A stretch of 64,000 bases of DNA from an uncultured bacterium (GCA_902797965.1 CADBUY010000008.1:62001-126000), one strand, 5' to 3'; positions 26,830 to 36,912 are shown, counted from the first letter of the stretch. Notes: generated by a model not told the origin, from the sequence alone. Program-made: numbers and translations.

Positions 26830-27249
26830 TTAAAAAAACTTTTTAAAGAATTTTTTAAAGGGGTTCAATTTTAAGTCTTCATCCATTTTAATTTGTTCAA
26901 ATTGGCGAGCTGTGATTCTCAGGTTTGTTTCTGTTTCAGAAAGAGTCAGTTTCTGCAATTTTTTTAATAAAATTTTTGGTAAAATTTTCTCATTATTGCC
27001 GTTGAACCAGCAATTCCAAATTTTATTTTTTGTTAAATTCAAATCAAACAAAAGTTTATATTGAGAGTTTTGATTAACAACATTATTTTCTTTGTATAGA
27101 AAATAACTTGCAGATGCATCTGGATACTTGGCGTCAATCTCTTTTACTAAAGCAGATTTCATTAAAGTATCATATACTTCTTTATCCCATTTTTCAGTTC
27201 TAAGACATTTTATTCCAAAATTTGTACGGTTTATGCTATCAATTTTCAT
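26830..27249 (-). CDS. Small unknown protein with N-terminal NFG tag
   Basis: A 139-residue protein with no family I recognise. It starts MKIDSINRTNFGIK, so NFGIK lies at residues 10-14, the same position and form as in other tagged proteins here. The body is Lys/Asn-rich with a strongly basic end (LNPFKKFFKKFF). It starts 11 bp downstream of the stop of the tagged GH77 gene, so the two may share a transcript. No Sec signal or membrane helix. Confidence 0.65.
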   Translation of the reverse strand: MKIDSINRTNFGIKCLRTEKWDKEVYDTLMKSALVKEIDAKYPDASASYFLYKENNVVNQNSQYKLLFDLNLTKNKIWNCWFNGNNEKILPKILLKKLQKLTLSETETNLRITARQFEQIKMDEDLKLNPFKKFFKKFF

Positions 27250-27260
27250 AATATTACATT

Positions 27261-29105
27261 TTATTTACTGCTTAATATTTTTGCAGAATTATCTAAGTTT
27301 TGCAATAGTTCAGGGTTTGTTTTATCCAGTCCTCTTTGTCTGAGTGCTGTTGCAACTGCTTTTGCAAGATTAGGAGCCTTACCTTCGGATACTGCTCTGT
27401 AATAGTTATTTTCAAAGTCATTTTCAACTCTAAGAATCCAGTTCCCTTCTCTGGTTCCGGGTCTGTTATAGGTTTTGCCCATTCCCCAGAAATCCGAGAA
27501 AAATATTTGGATACGTTTTGCAGGACTCGTAAATAATTCTGCAAAATTTGCTTCAATAAAACTTTTTTTGTTTGTTCTTAAATTCTTTCTGTATTCTTTT
27601 ATTTCTTTTTCTGTTGCATCAGCTGGTGCTATATCTTTTGCCAGATAACCTGTTTTTTTTAGTAATTCTTGTTTTCTTGATGGATTATCGAAAAGGTCGT
27701 TTGTGTATTCAATAACAGATGCGTTATCGTGGGAGCCTACCATAATAACATTATTTTCGGATGCCTTAGCGCCTCTGTCACCAAATTGAGTGAGAGAAAT
27801 ACCTGACAAACCAAGTTTTTTCATAACTTTTTGTGTCGGAATTGTTTTTTCTCCTAAATCTTCACAAATAAGTTCGTCTTTACCCATTCCATGGTCTTTG
27901 GCTGATTGAAGAACAATCTTTTCAATTATGTTTGAAAAATCTTTTTCCTTTTTCTGATATTTTCCAGAAAACAGAGAATAAATTCTTCCGGAATTTGCAG
28001 GCGTCATTTTTTTATCTTTTACCGTATAAATGAACGGGTCAATTAATCCGATAAGGTGGTCAATTCTTAAACCGCCTGAAAAACTTGCAAAAAAGCTGTC
28101 ATATTTTTCTTTTAATATTTTTCCTGCTTTTCCCAAGGTTCCATCAGGATTAAATATAAAATCCGGATTAAAATATTTGAATCCCCATCTTTGACCGTCT
28201 TTTGAAAAATAGTCAGGCGGACATCCTATAGCTTTTCCTTTCAGGAATAAATCCTGATTAATCCACTCATCTGCTGCAGGTGAGGCAACAGGAGAATCAC
28301 CTATTATTTTTATTCCTGTTTTTGCTGCAAGATTATTTGAATCTTTGTTTTCTATATCAAGGATGAATTGTTGAAAAGAGAAATAATCAATTTCATCTTT
28401 ATAATCTTTCCTAATTTGATTAATTCTGGCATTTGCTGTTTTAATCTCTTTTGCATTTTTTGGTGAAAATAATCTTTTATCAATTCCGTCCCAATCTTCC
28501 CAACCTTTGTTATATATGTTCTGAAGAACTCGATAGATTGCATTCTTTTCAGAGCCAGAATTTTTCTTCTTATATTCTTCAAATTCAGGTTTTAGTAAAT
28601 TACCTTTTTTGAAGTTTGCATAAGCAATTCTGAGTGCTTTATCAAAATCTTTGTTAACCTGTTTATAATCAACATATCCATCATCTTTGACATTGCGAAC
28701 AATCTCATTGAAAACTTTTTTAGGCAATATGTTTCCGTATTTTGAAGAAGCAAGTTTTTCCAGCGGAATCATATAAATATTTTTTGCAGATGATTCCGGT
28801 GCATAAGGAGAAGGATCACCGATTTTTCTCAGGTTATTAGGTTCTTGCTGAACACCTGTTATTCCGTGAGATTTCAAAAAAGGAATTAAAAATTCTTGAG
28901 TTGTTCTTGAAAATAATGAACCAATCCCTGTATTTTCGCTAGGAATTGATGGAGCAGCAGAATTGTGTATAATGACATCAATTTTTTTATTTAAAAGTTC
29001 CAAGCCTTTATTCAATGAGCTTGTATAAATTTGCATTTCTTTAGCAGAGGGTTTTCTTCCAAAATTTAATTTATTATTTTCATTTGATAAACTAATAATC
29101 TTCAT
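27261..29105 (-). CDS. malQ: GH77 4-alpha-glucanotransferase (MalQ-like) with N-terminal NFG tag
   Basis: A 614-residue amylomaltase-type enzyme that moves alpha-1,4-glucan segments. It has GCPPDYFSKDGQRWG (294-308), the catalytic nucleophile D349 in GLRIDHLIG, the acid/base E415 in CEDLGE, and the third acidic residue D460 in GSHDN. The ATG at 29105 has AAGGAG 6 bp upstream; a longer frame starting 33 bp earlier lacks such a site. The first residues, MKIISLSNENNKLNFGRK, are not part of GH77 and carry the tag. The enzyme seems longer than a bacterial GH77 core of about 500, partly from insertions near 150-240. Glycogen metabolism is likely; the tag raises other locations. Confidence 0.88.
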   Translation of the reverse strand: MKIISLSNENNKLNFGRKPSAKEMQIYTSSLNKGLELLNKKIDVIIHNSAAPSIPSENTGIGSLFSRTTQEFLIPFLKSHGITGVQQEPNNLRKIGDPSPYAPESSAKNIYMIPLEKLASSKYGNILPKKVFNEIVRNVKDDGYVDYKQVNKDFDKALRIAYANFKKGNLLKPEFEEYKKKNSGSEKNAIYRVLQNIYNKGWEDWDGIDKRLFSPKNAKEIKTANARINQIRKDYKDEIDYFSFQQFILDIENKDSNNLAAKTGIKIIGDSPVASPAADEWINQDLFLKGKAIGCPPDYFSKDGQRWGFKYFNPDFIFNPDGTLGKAGKILKEKYDSFFASFSGGLRIDHLIGLIDPFIYTVKDKKMTPANSGRIYSLFSGKYQKKEKDFSNIIEKIVLQSAKDHGMGKDELICEDLGEKTIPTQKVMKKLGLSGISLTQFGDRGAKASENNVIMVGSHDNASVIEYTNDLFDNPSRKQELLKKTGYLAKDIAPADATEKEIKEYRKNLRTNKKSFIEANFAELFTSPAKRIQIFFSDFWGMGKTYNRPGTREGNWILRVENDFENNYYRAVSEGKAPNLAKAVATALRQRGLDKTNPELLQNLDNSAKILSSK

Positions 29106-29166
29106 ACACACTCCTTTATATAATTGGCGATATATCAAGATATATCTTACAATAAATATAGTTATT

Positions 29167-29194
29167 ATGCAACAAAATGTATATTTTGATGCAT
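29167..29194. repeat. 28-bp near-perfect palindrome
   Basis: ATGCAACAAAATG and its mirror CATTTTG-type half form a long AT-rich dyad with one mismatched pair per arm, in the gap between malQ and typA. The core CAAAAT-ATTTTG with flanking TG/CA matches the terminal repeats at 60139-60162 and 60708-60731. Confidence 0.55.
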
Positions 29195-29311
29195 AAATAA
29201 AAACTATTTACATTAAAAAATCAGCGGTTACAATATAAGTGTAAGATTAACACTAGATAATTAATCGTAGTTATTATTAATTTTTTCAAAAATAAAAACA
29301 GGACTAAAGAA

Positions 29312-31102
29312 ATGGCGAAAAATATAAGAAATATAGCAATTATTGCTCACGTTGACCACGGCAAAACCACATTGGTAGATTGTATGTTAAAACAAAGCGG
29401 CGTTTTCAGAGAAGGACAACAAGTTCAGGAACGTGTTTTGGACAGTAATGATTTAGAACGTGAAAGAGGAATTACAATTCTTTCAAAAAACATATCCATT
29501 AATTATAAAGGTGTAAAAATTAATGTCGTTGACACTCCCGGGCACGCTGACTTTGGTGGAGAAGTAGAACGTGTATTGGGTATGGTTGACGGTGCACTCC
29601 TTATTGTTGATGCAGCAGAAGGTCCTATGCCCCAAACAAGATTTGTTCTCTCAAAAGCTTTAGAACTGGGTATTAAAATCATTGTTGTAATTAATAAAAT
29701 TGATAAACCGGCGGCTGATCCGGATGGAACATTGGATAAAGTTTTTGACCTGTTTACTGAATTAACTGACAGAGAAGACTTGATAGATTTTCCATACATT
29801 TATGCAAGCAGTCTTAATGGTTTTGCTATTAAAAACTTGGATGATGAAAAGAAAGATATGATTCCGCTTTTAGATTGTATTTTGGCTAATATTCAAGAAC
29901 CTTCAGGCGATTCGACTAAACCGTTTCAATTCAGAGCAACAACACTTGACTATAATGAATATGTAGGAAGAATAGTTATCGGAAGAGTTGTTAATGGTGT
30001 TGTTCATTCTCAGGAACAGGTTGCCTGGATTGATGCGAATGGAAGTGTTAATAAAGGTAAAATAACTAAATTGTTTGGCTTTAAAGATTTGGGCAGAGTT
30101 GAAATTGAAGAAGCTGAAGCAGGAGATATTGTTGGCATTGCAGGTTTCTCTGATATTCAAATTGGTGAAACTCTTTGTGACCCAAGTAATATAAATCCGC
30201 TTCCTTTGATAAAAGTAGACGAACCCACTTTACAAATGAATTTTTCAGTAAATGACAGTCCTTATGCAGGTCAGGAAGGTAAATTTGTAACATCAAGACA
30301 ATTAAGAAAAAGATTGTATGATGAACTTGAAAAGAACGTGAGTTTGAGGGTTGAGGACACAGATTCTACAGATTGTTTCAAAGTTTCAGGACGTGGCGAA
30401 CTACATCTTGGGATTTTAATTGAAACAATGCGCAGAGAAGGGTTTGAATTTCAGGTTTCAAAACCGGAAGTTATATATAAAACCATTAACGGAGAACAGT
30501 ACGAACCATTCGAGGACTTGTTAATAGATGTTCCAGAAGAATATGCCGGCAGTGCAATAGACAGACTTTCAGGCAGAAAAGCAATAATGAATTCTATGAA
30601 CAATGCAAATGGCAGAACGGTTCTTAAGTTCTCGATACCTGCAAGAGGGTTAATCGGTTTTAGAAGTGAATTTATTCGTATGACTCGCGGTGAGGGTATT
30701 ATGTATCATACATTTGATGAATACAAGCCTTACGCAGGTGATATTCCTAAACAAAGAAGCGGCTCTATCTTAGCCCATGAACAAGGAGAAGCAATTCCTT
30801 ATGCTTTAGCTCAGTTTGAAGACAGAGGAGTGTTCTTTGTAACTCCGCATACAAAAGTTTATAGAGGAATGATTATCGGAGAGGGCAACAGACCTCAGGA
30901 TATCGTTGTCAATATCTGTAAAACTAAGAAATTGACCAACATGAGAAGTTCGACAGCAGATGTTATGGTAACACTTCAGGCACACAAAGAACTAACACTT
31001 GAAGAATGCCTTGAATATATAGGCGATGATGAACTAGTTGAAGTTACTCCTGAAAATGTGAGAATGAGAAAACAAAATTTGGTTAAATTTGGAAGCATTT
31101 AA
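29312..31102 (+). CDS. typA: Ribosome-associated GTPase TypA/BipA
   Basis: A translational GTPase of the EF-G type, 596 residues, the usual length. It has the P-loop AHVDHGKTT near the N-terminus, the switch region [17 protein letters not shown] and NKID. The EF-G-like beta-barrel and the TypA-specific C-terminal domain follow ([12 protein letters not shown] and [13 protein letters not shown]). It helps 50S assembly and stress or cold responses. It is directly followed by the SRP RNA gene. Confidence 0.96.
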   Translation: MAKNIRNIAIIAHVDHGKTTLVDCMLKQSGVFREGQQVQERVLDSNDLERERGITILSKNISINYKGVKINVVDTPGHADFGGEVERVLGMVDGALLIVDAAEGPMPQTRFVLSKALELGIKIIVVINKIDKPAADPDGTLDKVFDLFTELTDREDLIDFPYIYASSLNGFAIKNLDDEKKDMIPLLDCILANIQEPSGDSTKPFQFRATTLDYNEYVGRIVIGRVVNGVVHSQEQVAWIDANGSVNKGKITKLFGFKDLGRVEIEEAEAGDIVGIAGFSDIQIGETLCDPSNINPLPLIKVDEPTLQMNFSVNDSPYAGQEGKFVTSRQLRKRLYDELEKNVSLRVEDTDSTDCFKVSGRGELHLGILIETMRREGFEFQVSKPEVIYKTINGEQYEPFEDLLIDVPEEYAGSAIDRLSGRKAIMNSMNNANGRTVLKFSIPARGLIGFRSEFIRMTRGEGIMYHTFDEYKPYAGDIPKQRSGSILAHEQGEAIPYALAQFEDRGVFFVTPHTKVYRGMIIGEGNRPQDIVVNICKTKKLTNMRSSTADVMVTLQAHKELTLEECLEYIGDDELVEVTPENVRMRKQNLVKFGSI

Positions 31103-31145
31103 TAATAAAATTGTTAATTAAATGTTTTTGTGTTAGAATTTTATT

Positions 31146-31405
31146 GCCGTACTCCACGGGGAATTAGCGGTTCTCTTGACTCGAACGCTTTATGCGAGGT
31201 GCAGAGCCTGCTGTGAGGGATATGGTGAAAATGCCTATGTTTATAGGATTGTTGATAGCTTAGAATATGATGGCGTAAGATATCGAACCGTGTCAGGATG
31301 GAAACATAGCAGCACTAAGGTAAGCCTTGCGGGTGTTATACTTTTAAGAAGTAGATTATATAAACAAAAACACTTTCAACTTATTTCGATAGGCAGTGGT
31401 ACGGC
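31146..31405 (+). ncRNA. ffs: Signal recognition particle RNA, long form
   Basis: The core of domain IV is clear at 31292-31312: GTCAGG, a GGAAAC tetraloop region and AGCAGC. The ends pair (GCCGTACTCCAC at 31146 with GTGGTACGGC at 31396-31405), giving a closed RNA of about 260 nt, and six T follow as a terminator. Length and the 5-prime Alu-like part (GGGGAATTAGCGG) show the long type found in Bacillus and Cyanobacteria rather than the short 4.5S RNA. It guides Ffh to signal peptides; the receptor FtsY is encoded at 59222. Confidence 0.93.
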
Positions 31406-31512
31406 TTTTTTATTTGTACCCCAAAATCTCATACATATATACGAGGCGAAGCTGTAAAACATGATGTAAAGTGATAGAGGTGCGTTACGCACTATTGGAC
31501 GAGGCAGGTAAA

Positions 31513-31956
31513 TTGAAAAAGTTTAGATTTCGCATGCAAGTAGTACTTGACTTGCGTGAAAAAGAGCTTGAAGAAAGACAAATGGAAATGGCTAAAATAG
31601 TATCTTCTTTAAATGCTCAGAAAGAAACTCTTCAATCTATATTAATCGCTCAGGCAAAAAACAAAGCAGACATGGAGGCTTTGGGTACTTCAAATAATCT
31701 TGATATCTCATCAATGGAAATGCACAGAGCATATGCAATGAAACTTATTAACGATGCAAGAAATCAGGAAAGAATTATTGCAAATACTGAAGCAATTCTA
31801 AAAGTAAAACAAAAAGAAGTGTTTGAAGCTCATAAGAAAGTAGAAGTTCTTAAAAAATTAAAAGAAAAACAAGAAAAAGAGTATTACAAAGAATTTTTGC
31901 AGGCGGAAACAAAAGAAATAGACGATATAACATCAGCGAGGTTTAGATTACAGTAG
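31513..31956 (+). CDS. fliJ: Flagellar export protein FliJ-like
   Basis: A 147-residue, almost wholly coiled-coil protein. The beginning LKKFRFRMQVVLDLREKE matches the N-terminal signature of FliJ, the stalk of the flagellar type III export ATPase. I place the start at the TTG at 31513 because homology begins there; an upstream ATG (31471) would add 14 unrelated residues. The stop is immediately followed by the fliK ATG. No fliI or fliH is visible, so the locus begins mid-cluster after the SRP RNA. Confidence 0.82.
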   Translation: MKKFRFRMQVVLDLREKELEERQMEMAKIVSSLNAQKETLQSILIAQAKNKADMEALGTSNNLDISSMEMHRAYAMKLINDARNQERIIANTEAILKVKQKEVFEAHKKVEVLKKLKEKQEKEYYKEFLQAETKEIDDITSARFRLQ

Positions 31957-33288
31957 ATGACACAAGCATTATTAAATAATCTAAATATCAAGTCCGATAA
32001 CAGTTTTGTAAATAATGACAAATCTGCAAAAACAAATATTGCAGATTTTGCAAAAATTTTTGACAGCAAAACTTCTGCTGCAAACTCTGAAACTCAATCA
32101 GCAATATCTGATGATAATAATACAACAATTAGTACAATCGGCAGTATGAAATCTAATTTGTGTTTGGAAGAAACCTATAAAATAGAATTTAATCAAGCCA
32201 TTCAAGAAAGTGCCGCAAATATTATTGTTGATGATGTAATAAGTAAAATTAATGTAGTAGAAGATTTGAGTACGGAAGATTCAAATACGGAATGTATAAG
32301 CACTGAAGATATAAGTGCAGAAGATGAAATTATCAATATTGATGGAGATATCAATTTAACTACGGAAATAATAGAAGACGCAATTATCACAGAAGAGGAT
32401 TCAGCTATGTACAACGAATTAAATACCCTGGAAAATCCAACAGTAGCAATAATGCTGCATTCACAAATTCAAACTGTTGTAAAAAATCAAGCTTCAAACA
32501 ATGATGAAGAACGTGCAGATGACGAGAATATTACTCTTGCTGCAAGAACAAATGACAGAAGTCAGGATAACACAAACCTGTTTAAACAATTTGATAATAC
32601 TTCAACAAAAGAATTAACATCAAATATTCCAAAAGAGGACTTATCTATTAAAACAGAAGATTCAAAGCATAATAAAGTTATGGATGAAAAAGTTGTTAAA
32701 GACTTGAATGTGCAGGTTGTTGAAGAAGAAACATCAGGGAATTCATCATCAGACAATTTAATGAAGCAGCAGACACCTCAAGAACAAGCGGCAAAGGTTA
32801 TGATTCAGGGTGATGTAAAATTTGAAAAACTGCAAGTCGAAACAACAAAGACTGCAGAAATTAAACCAACAGAAGTTTCTGCAAATAAAATCATTGAACA
32901 GATTTCGAAACAACTTGACGGCATGTACAATAACTCGAAACTTAATATGGTGCTTAACCCCGGAACGTTAGGAAAGGTTAATTTGCAGCTGGTTAATACA
33001 AAAGATGGTTTGACAGCTCAGTTTACCGTAACCACTCAAGAGGCAAGAGAGCTTTTAATGAAGGGAATAAGCGGACTAAAAGACAGTTTGTTATCTCAGG
33101 GAGTCAGCGTAGATAATATATCTGTGAAAATGGAAGAACAAAACGAAAGTGATAGTAATTATGACTGGACAGAGCAGGAAGGCTCAAGAGGCGGTAATAA
33201 ACAACAAGGTTCACAAAAACAACAAAAAGAGCAAGAAAAACCATTCGAACAAATGATGTTTGAATTGAATAATGATGATAAGGTATAG
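31957..33288 (+). CDS. fliK: Flagellar hook-length control protein FliK-like
   Basis: A 443-residue protein. About 300 low-complexity, Glu/Asp/Thr/Asn-rich residues form a probable disordered ruler, followed by the conserved C-terminal FliK domain: MVLNPGTLGKVNLQLVNTK, then ARELLMKGISGLKDSLLSQG. It is secreted during hook growth and switches export from hook to filament subunits. It sits between fliJ and flgD with no gap before it. Confidence 0.88.
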   Translation: MTQALLNNLNIKSDNSFVNNDKSAKTNIADFAKIFDSKTSAANSETQSAISDDNNTTISTIGSMKSNLCLEETYKIEFNQAIQESAANIIVDDVISKINVVEDLSTEDSNTECISTEDISAEDEIINIDGDINLTTEIIEDAIITEEDSAMYNELNTLENPTVAIMLHSQIQTVVKNQASNNDEERADDENITLAARTNDRSQDNTNLFKQFDNTSTKELTSNIPKEDLSIKTEDSKHNKVMDEKVVKDLNVQVVEEETSGNSSSDNLMKQQTPQEQAAKVMIQGDVKFEKLQVETTKTAEIKPTEVSANKIIEQISKQLDGMYNNSKLNMVLNPGTLGKVNLQLVNTKDGLTAQFTVTTQEARELLMKGISGLKDSLLSQGVSVDNISVKMEEQNESDSNYDWTEQEGSRGGNKQQGSQKQQKEQEKPFEQMMFELNNDDKV

Positions 33289-33337
33289 ATAGTTAGGTGA
33301 ATATTATATAAATATTTACAAATGATGGAGAGAGGTT

Positions 33338-33814
33338 ATGTCAGCAGTAACAAGCCAAATAACGGCAATGAGAAATGAAACTGCTCTTGCACAAACGACG
33401 CAGGAGAGAACTACAGGTCTAAAAAATGACAGTAATATGTTTTTAACACTTATGTTAAAGCAGTTAGAATGTCAGGACCCTACAGAGCCAACTGATAATA
33501 CACAGTGGTTATCACAACTTGCGCAGTATTCATCTTTAGAGCAAATGAGTCAGATGAATAGCGGGCTTGAAGATTGTGCAAAATATATTAATGCAATGTA
33601 CGATGATATGATGATTAATTCTGAAATTAACCAAACTCTGTCTATGATTGGTAAAGATGTAACTTTGAGTATACCAAACGAAAAAGATCCTGAACACCCA
33701 ACCGTTGTTTCCGGAAACGTAACAGAAGCAAGTTTTGAAAGCGGAAGCGGTCAAATTAAAGTAAACGGTCAATACTATTCAATTGAGAATGTAATTTCTA
33801 TCAGAGAAAAATAA
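33338..33814 (+). CDS. flgD: Flagellar hook capping protein FlgD
   Basis: A scaffold for hook assembly. The N-terminal signature MFLTLMLKQLECQDPTEPTD with QLAQYSSLEQM is diagnostic. At 158 residues it is a short FlgD in which the C-terminal Ig-like region is reduced. RBS GAGAGAGG lies ahead of the start. It is followed 48 bp later by the hook gene it serves. Confidence 0.93.
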   Translation: MSAVTSQITAMRNETALAQTTQERTTGLKNDSNMFLTLMLKQLECQDPTEPTDNTQWLSQLAQYSSLEQMSQMNSGLEDCAKYINAMYDDMMINSEINQTLSMIGKDVTLSIPNEKDPEHPTVVSGNVTEASFESGSGQIKVNGQYYSIENVISIREK

Positions 33815-33862
33815 CTTGGTTATTTAAAAATTATAAAACCAGATTGAGAGAGGAATAAAAAG

Positions 33863-35191
33863 ATGTCACAAGCATTACATACATCAAGTACCGGTATCAA
33901 TGCCGGGCAATCAGAGATTAACGTTATTGCGCACAATGTAGCAAACATTAATACTGTAGCTTACAAATCTGCAAATATGACATTTGAGACATTGTATTCA
34001 AATAATCTGTCGTATGGTAGTGCAGCAACGAAAGACGGTGGAGGAACAAATCCTAAGCAAATTGGTCTTGGTGTAAAGATATCAGGCATTACAAGAAACT
34101 TTACTAACGGAACCTTTGTTTCAACAGGTCGCGATTTGGATACAATGATATCCGGAACGGGTTTTTATGTAGTAAAAGACGCAGCCGGTCATCAGTATTT
34201 TACTAGAGATGGTGTTTTTAATGTTGATTCTGCAGGGAATTTAGTTACGCAGAATGGCATGAAAGTTGCTGGTGCAAAATCTATTTATTCTGCATCAGGC
34301 TCGGACACAACAGTTAAAATTCCTAAAAATATGCTTGCAATAATAAAAGGAGATCCTAATATTTCATCTGTAAAGATTCAAGATTTAAATAATGCAAGTA
34401 TAACAGCAGGAAAAGTTTCTGTAGATTTAAAAGATTCAAGTGGTAATGTTACAACTGTTTCAGTAGATATTCCAAGTGGTGACAATACTGTCGCAAAAAT
34501 AGTAAGTAACTTTAATTCTGCTTTAGGCTCTTATGGCGTTACATTTAGTGCTGCGGACGGTACTATATCATACACAAATTCTGGTAGTTATGATATGAGC
34601 TTTTCATCATCAGGAACAACAAGTAACTTTCTTGCTGAAACCGGTTTAGGCAACAGTACGACTTCAAATTTATTGAACGAAGTTGTTACATTGCAAGATA
34701 TGATTAATTACAATGACAAAGATGCAGTTTCACTAAAAAGCACTGGAATTGATGAAAACGGAATTATAGTAGCAACATATAATGATGGCTCTATACTGAC
34801 CCAATATGTAGATGATTCTCAGGCATTGCAATGGAAGTATACGACTTCTGATGGTGTAACAATTCAGGGTGGAGATGTTACCGCACAAGGTTCATCAATT
34901 GCAAATGCAAATTTTGCAATTGAACTTGCAACAATGGTTAACCAAGAAGGTTTAATATCATTAAATAACAACTTATGGGATTGGGGTCCTGATGTTGGTG
35001 AAATTTATTATGGTATAGCAGGCGAAATGGCTTTTGGTTCAATTGAATCGGGCGGATATGAAGAATCAAATGTAGATATTGCACACGAATTATCTAATAT
35101 GATATCTGCACAAAGAATGATTCAGATGAATTCAAGAGTGTTCTCAACGGCAAGCGAAGTAATGCAGACACTTGCATATTTGGGACAGTAA
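33863..35191 (+). CDS. flgE: Flagellar hook protein FlgE
   Basis: The structural subunit of the hook, 442 residues. It has the rod/hook N-terminal motif (SSTGINAGQSEINVIAHNVA), the FlgE/F/G motif TRDGVFNVDSAGNLVTQNG, and the C-terminal helix (NMISAQRMIQMNSRVFSTAS) that packs in the hook core. The middle, rich in Ser/Thr/Gly, is the variable surface domain. Last gene of the fliJ-fliK-flgD-flgE run; the cell is flagellated. Confidence 0.94.
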   Translation: MSQALHTSSTGINAGQSEINVIAHNVANINTVAYKSANMTFETLYSNNLSYGSAATKDGGGTNPKQIGLGVKISGITRNFTNGTFVSTGRDLDTMISGTGFYVVKDAAGHQYFTRDGVFNVDSAGNLVTQNGMKVAGAKSIYSASGSDTTVKIPKNMLAIIKGDPNISSVKIQDLNNASITAGKVSVDLKDSSGNVTTVSVDIPSGDNTVAKIVSNFNSALGSYGVTFSAADGTISYTNSGSYDMSFSSSGTTSNFLAETGLGNSTTSNLLNEVVTLQDMINYNDKDAVSLKSTGIDENGIIVATYNDGSILTQYVDDSQALQWKYTTSDGVTIQGGDVTAQGSSIANANFAIELATMVNQEGLISLNNNLWDWGPDVGEIYYGIAGEMAFGSIESGGYEESNVDIAHELSNMISAQRMIQMNSRVFSTASEVMQTLAYLGQ

Positions 35192-35237
35192 TAGCTGATT
35201 ATGGATAAATAAATATCCGTTTTTGGCTAAATAAAAA

Positions 35238-35343
35238 GGCATGCCCGAGCATGCCAAATACATGACAGTACATGTCAAGTTCTTAACAAAAGACATACAA
35301 ACTTAACAAAACTTAATATTTAAAACATGGTTGAAAGCCATGT
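35238..35343. promoter_or_regulatory. Hairpin cluster after flgE
   Basis: Three perfect short stems in 106 bp: GGCATGC/GCATGCC (35238-35255), TGACA/TGTCA (35263-35277) and ACATGG/CCATGT (35325-35343). None has a proper T run, so they are more likely RNA-stability or operator elements than a terminator. No coding frame is apparent between 35192 and 35448. Confidence 0.45.
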
Positions 35344-35448
35344 AAATCATGGGTTTGAGCATGTTTAAAAAAAACGAAAAAGTTGTTACAAAACAAGATT
35401 TGTGCACGTCATGAGATGTAGTATATAATTAAATAGAGGTTGAGGGGA

Positions 35449-36153
35449 ATGTTGATACAATCACAAAGCTGGGGCAAAGATATAGCAATCGATAGCTCAT
35501 TGGTAAAGTTGAACCTTAAATCTATACAAGAAAAAATCGCACATTATAACGTAAAAATAATTGCAGTAACTAAGTATTTCGGGCTTAAAGCAATGCAAGC
35601 AGGGTATGAAGCTGGGATAAGAGATTTTGCTGAATCCAGGGCAATTGAATCAATTAAAAAAATTAATCAGTTGCCAAATGATATCAGAAAAAACTCTACT
35701 TTTCACTTTATAGGTCACTTGCAAACAAATAAAGCAGATAAAGTGGTTAAGCATTTTGATGTAATTCATTCGGTGGATTCATTAAAAGTTGCGCAAGCAA
35801 TATCTAAATCGGCCTGTTCGTTAAATAAGAAGCAAAAAATTCTTTTGCAGGTTAATAATGCGGGAGAAGAACAAAAGTCCGGATATGAAAAGGAACAATT
35901 ACGGCAAGAGTTAAAAGATATTTTAGCTTTAGATGGTATTGAACTTATCGGCTTAATGAATATGGCACCATTAGGAGCTGACGAGAAAACTCTTGAAGAA
36001 TTGTTCACAGATATAAGAATGTTCAGAGATGAACTGGAGAAAGAGTTTGACATCACACTACCAGAACTATCAATGGGAATGAGTGATGATTATGAAGTTG
36101 CAGTCAAGTGCGGTGCAACAATAATAAGAATTGGTAGAAAAATATTTACATAA
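35449..36153 (+). CDS. PLP homeostasis protein YggS/YlmE
   Basis: A pyridoxal-phosphate-binding alanine-racemase-fold protein, about 234 residues. The PLP lysine is in AVTKYFG, and GIRDFAESRA, FHFIGHLQTNK and the C-terminal LSMGMSDDYEVAVKCGATIIRIG are family hallmarks. I choose the ATG at 35449, with AGAGG 9 bp upstream, over a TTG three codons earlier. It sits 23 bp ahead of sepF, the same pair order (ylmE-ylmF) as in Gram-positive and cyanobacterial division clusters. Confidence 0.94.
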   Translation: MLIQSQSWGKDIAIDSSLVKLNLKSIQEKIAHYNVKIIAVTKYFGLKAMQAGYEAGIRDFAESRAIESIKKINQLPNDIRKNSTFHFIGHLQTNKADKVVKHFDVIHSVDSLKVAQAISKSACSLNKKQKILLQVNNAGEEQKSGYEKEQLRQELKDILALDGIELIGLMNMAPLGADEKTLEELFTDIRMFRDELEKEFDITLPELSMGMSDDYEVAVKCGATIIRIGRKIFT

Positions 36154-36176
36154 AATAAAAGATATATGGAGGAGCA

Positions 36177-36701
36177 ATGGCATTATCAGAAGGATTAAAA
36201 AGTTTTGTTGATTTTTTCAAAAACAGTTTTTCAGACGGTGGAGATGATTCAGAATCAGAAGTTTTTGGTAACTTTGGCGGTGAATACGGAATTGAAGACA
36301 ACTTAGCGTTAAAACATGAGGATGATTTGGACAGCATGTACCCAACAAATGTTACAACAAGACCAAGCAGAATTACAAGCAGAGAATCAAAGGTAGTATC
36401 GATGCCATACAAAGCAGGTGAAGTAACAGTTATTGAACCTCGTTCATTCTCTGAATCTGCACAAATTGTTAAAAAATTGATTGAAAAGAAAACCGTTGTT
36501 TTGCATCTCGATTTGTTAGATAAAGAACAATCTCAAAGAACAATCGATTTTGTATGCGGTGCTTCTCACGCATTAAACGGTTCAGTACAAAAAATCAGCG
36601 ATGCAGTAGTAATCTTTACTCCGGATACAATTGCTTTATCCGTAGAAAATGCTCAAATGCAAAGCAAATTTGCTGAATCACTTTGGAATAAACCTCTATA
36701 A
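36177..36701 (+). CDS. sepF: Cell division protein SepF
   Basis: A 174-residue FtsZ partner that tethers the Z-ring to the membrane. The C-terminal domain (about 85-165) is typical: VIEPRSFSESAQIVKKLIEK, RTIDFVCGASHALNG and VVIFTPDTIALS. An acidic linker joins it to the N-terminal amphipathic helix (MALSEGLKSFVDFFKNSF). SepF is known from Firmicutes, Actinobacteria and Cyanobacteria, and so supports a cyanobacterial-sister lineage for a cell with an outer membrane. Confidence 0.95.
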   Translation: MALSEGLKSFVDFFKNSFSDGGDDSESEVFGNFGGEYGIEDNLALKHEDDLDSMYPTNVTTRPSRITSRESKVVSMPYKAGEVTVIEPRSFSESAQIVKKLIEKKTVVLHLDLLDKEQSQRTIDFVCGASHALNGSVQKISDAVVIFTPDTIALSVENAQMQSKFAESLWNKPL

Positions 36702-36817
36702 GGTTTATAAGGTAGATATATCAAGGTTTGTTGTAACACACGCTATGATATATTTATCCCAACCCCGAAGTATGAAAATATTTATTTAATATATTGATTT
36801 GTGATAGTTGGATTTTC

Positions 36818-36846
36818 AGGGTGCATTTGCACCCTTTATTTTTTTA
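36818..36846 (+). terminator. Terminator downstream of sepF
   Basis: AGGGTGC-ATTT-GCACCCT stem of 7 bp followed by TTATTTTTTT. It lies 116 bp after the sepF stop and just before the sigma-28 promoter. Confidence 0.85.
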
Positions 36847-36912
36847 TAAGTCCACAAATACTGAATTACAGAGTTTTGATGTAACGATTTGTAACAATTA
36901 ATCAAAAAATCC

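Noticed and set aside
31176..31457. Open frame of 93 codons downstream of typA
   Set aside because: It lies inside the SRP RNA, whose core and paired ends are clear; the frame has no ribosome site or coding character.
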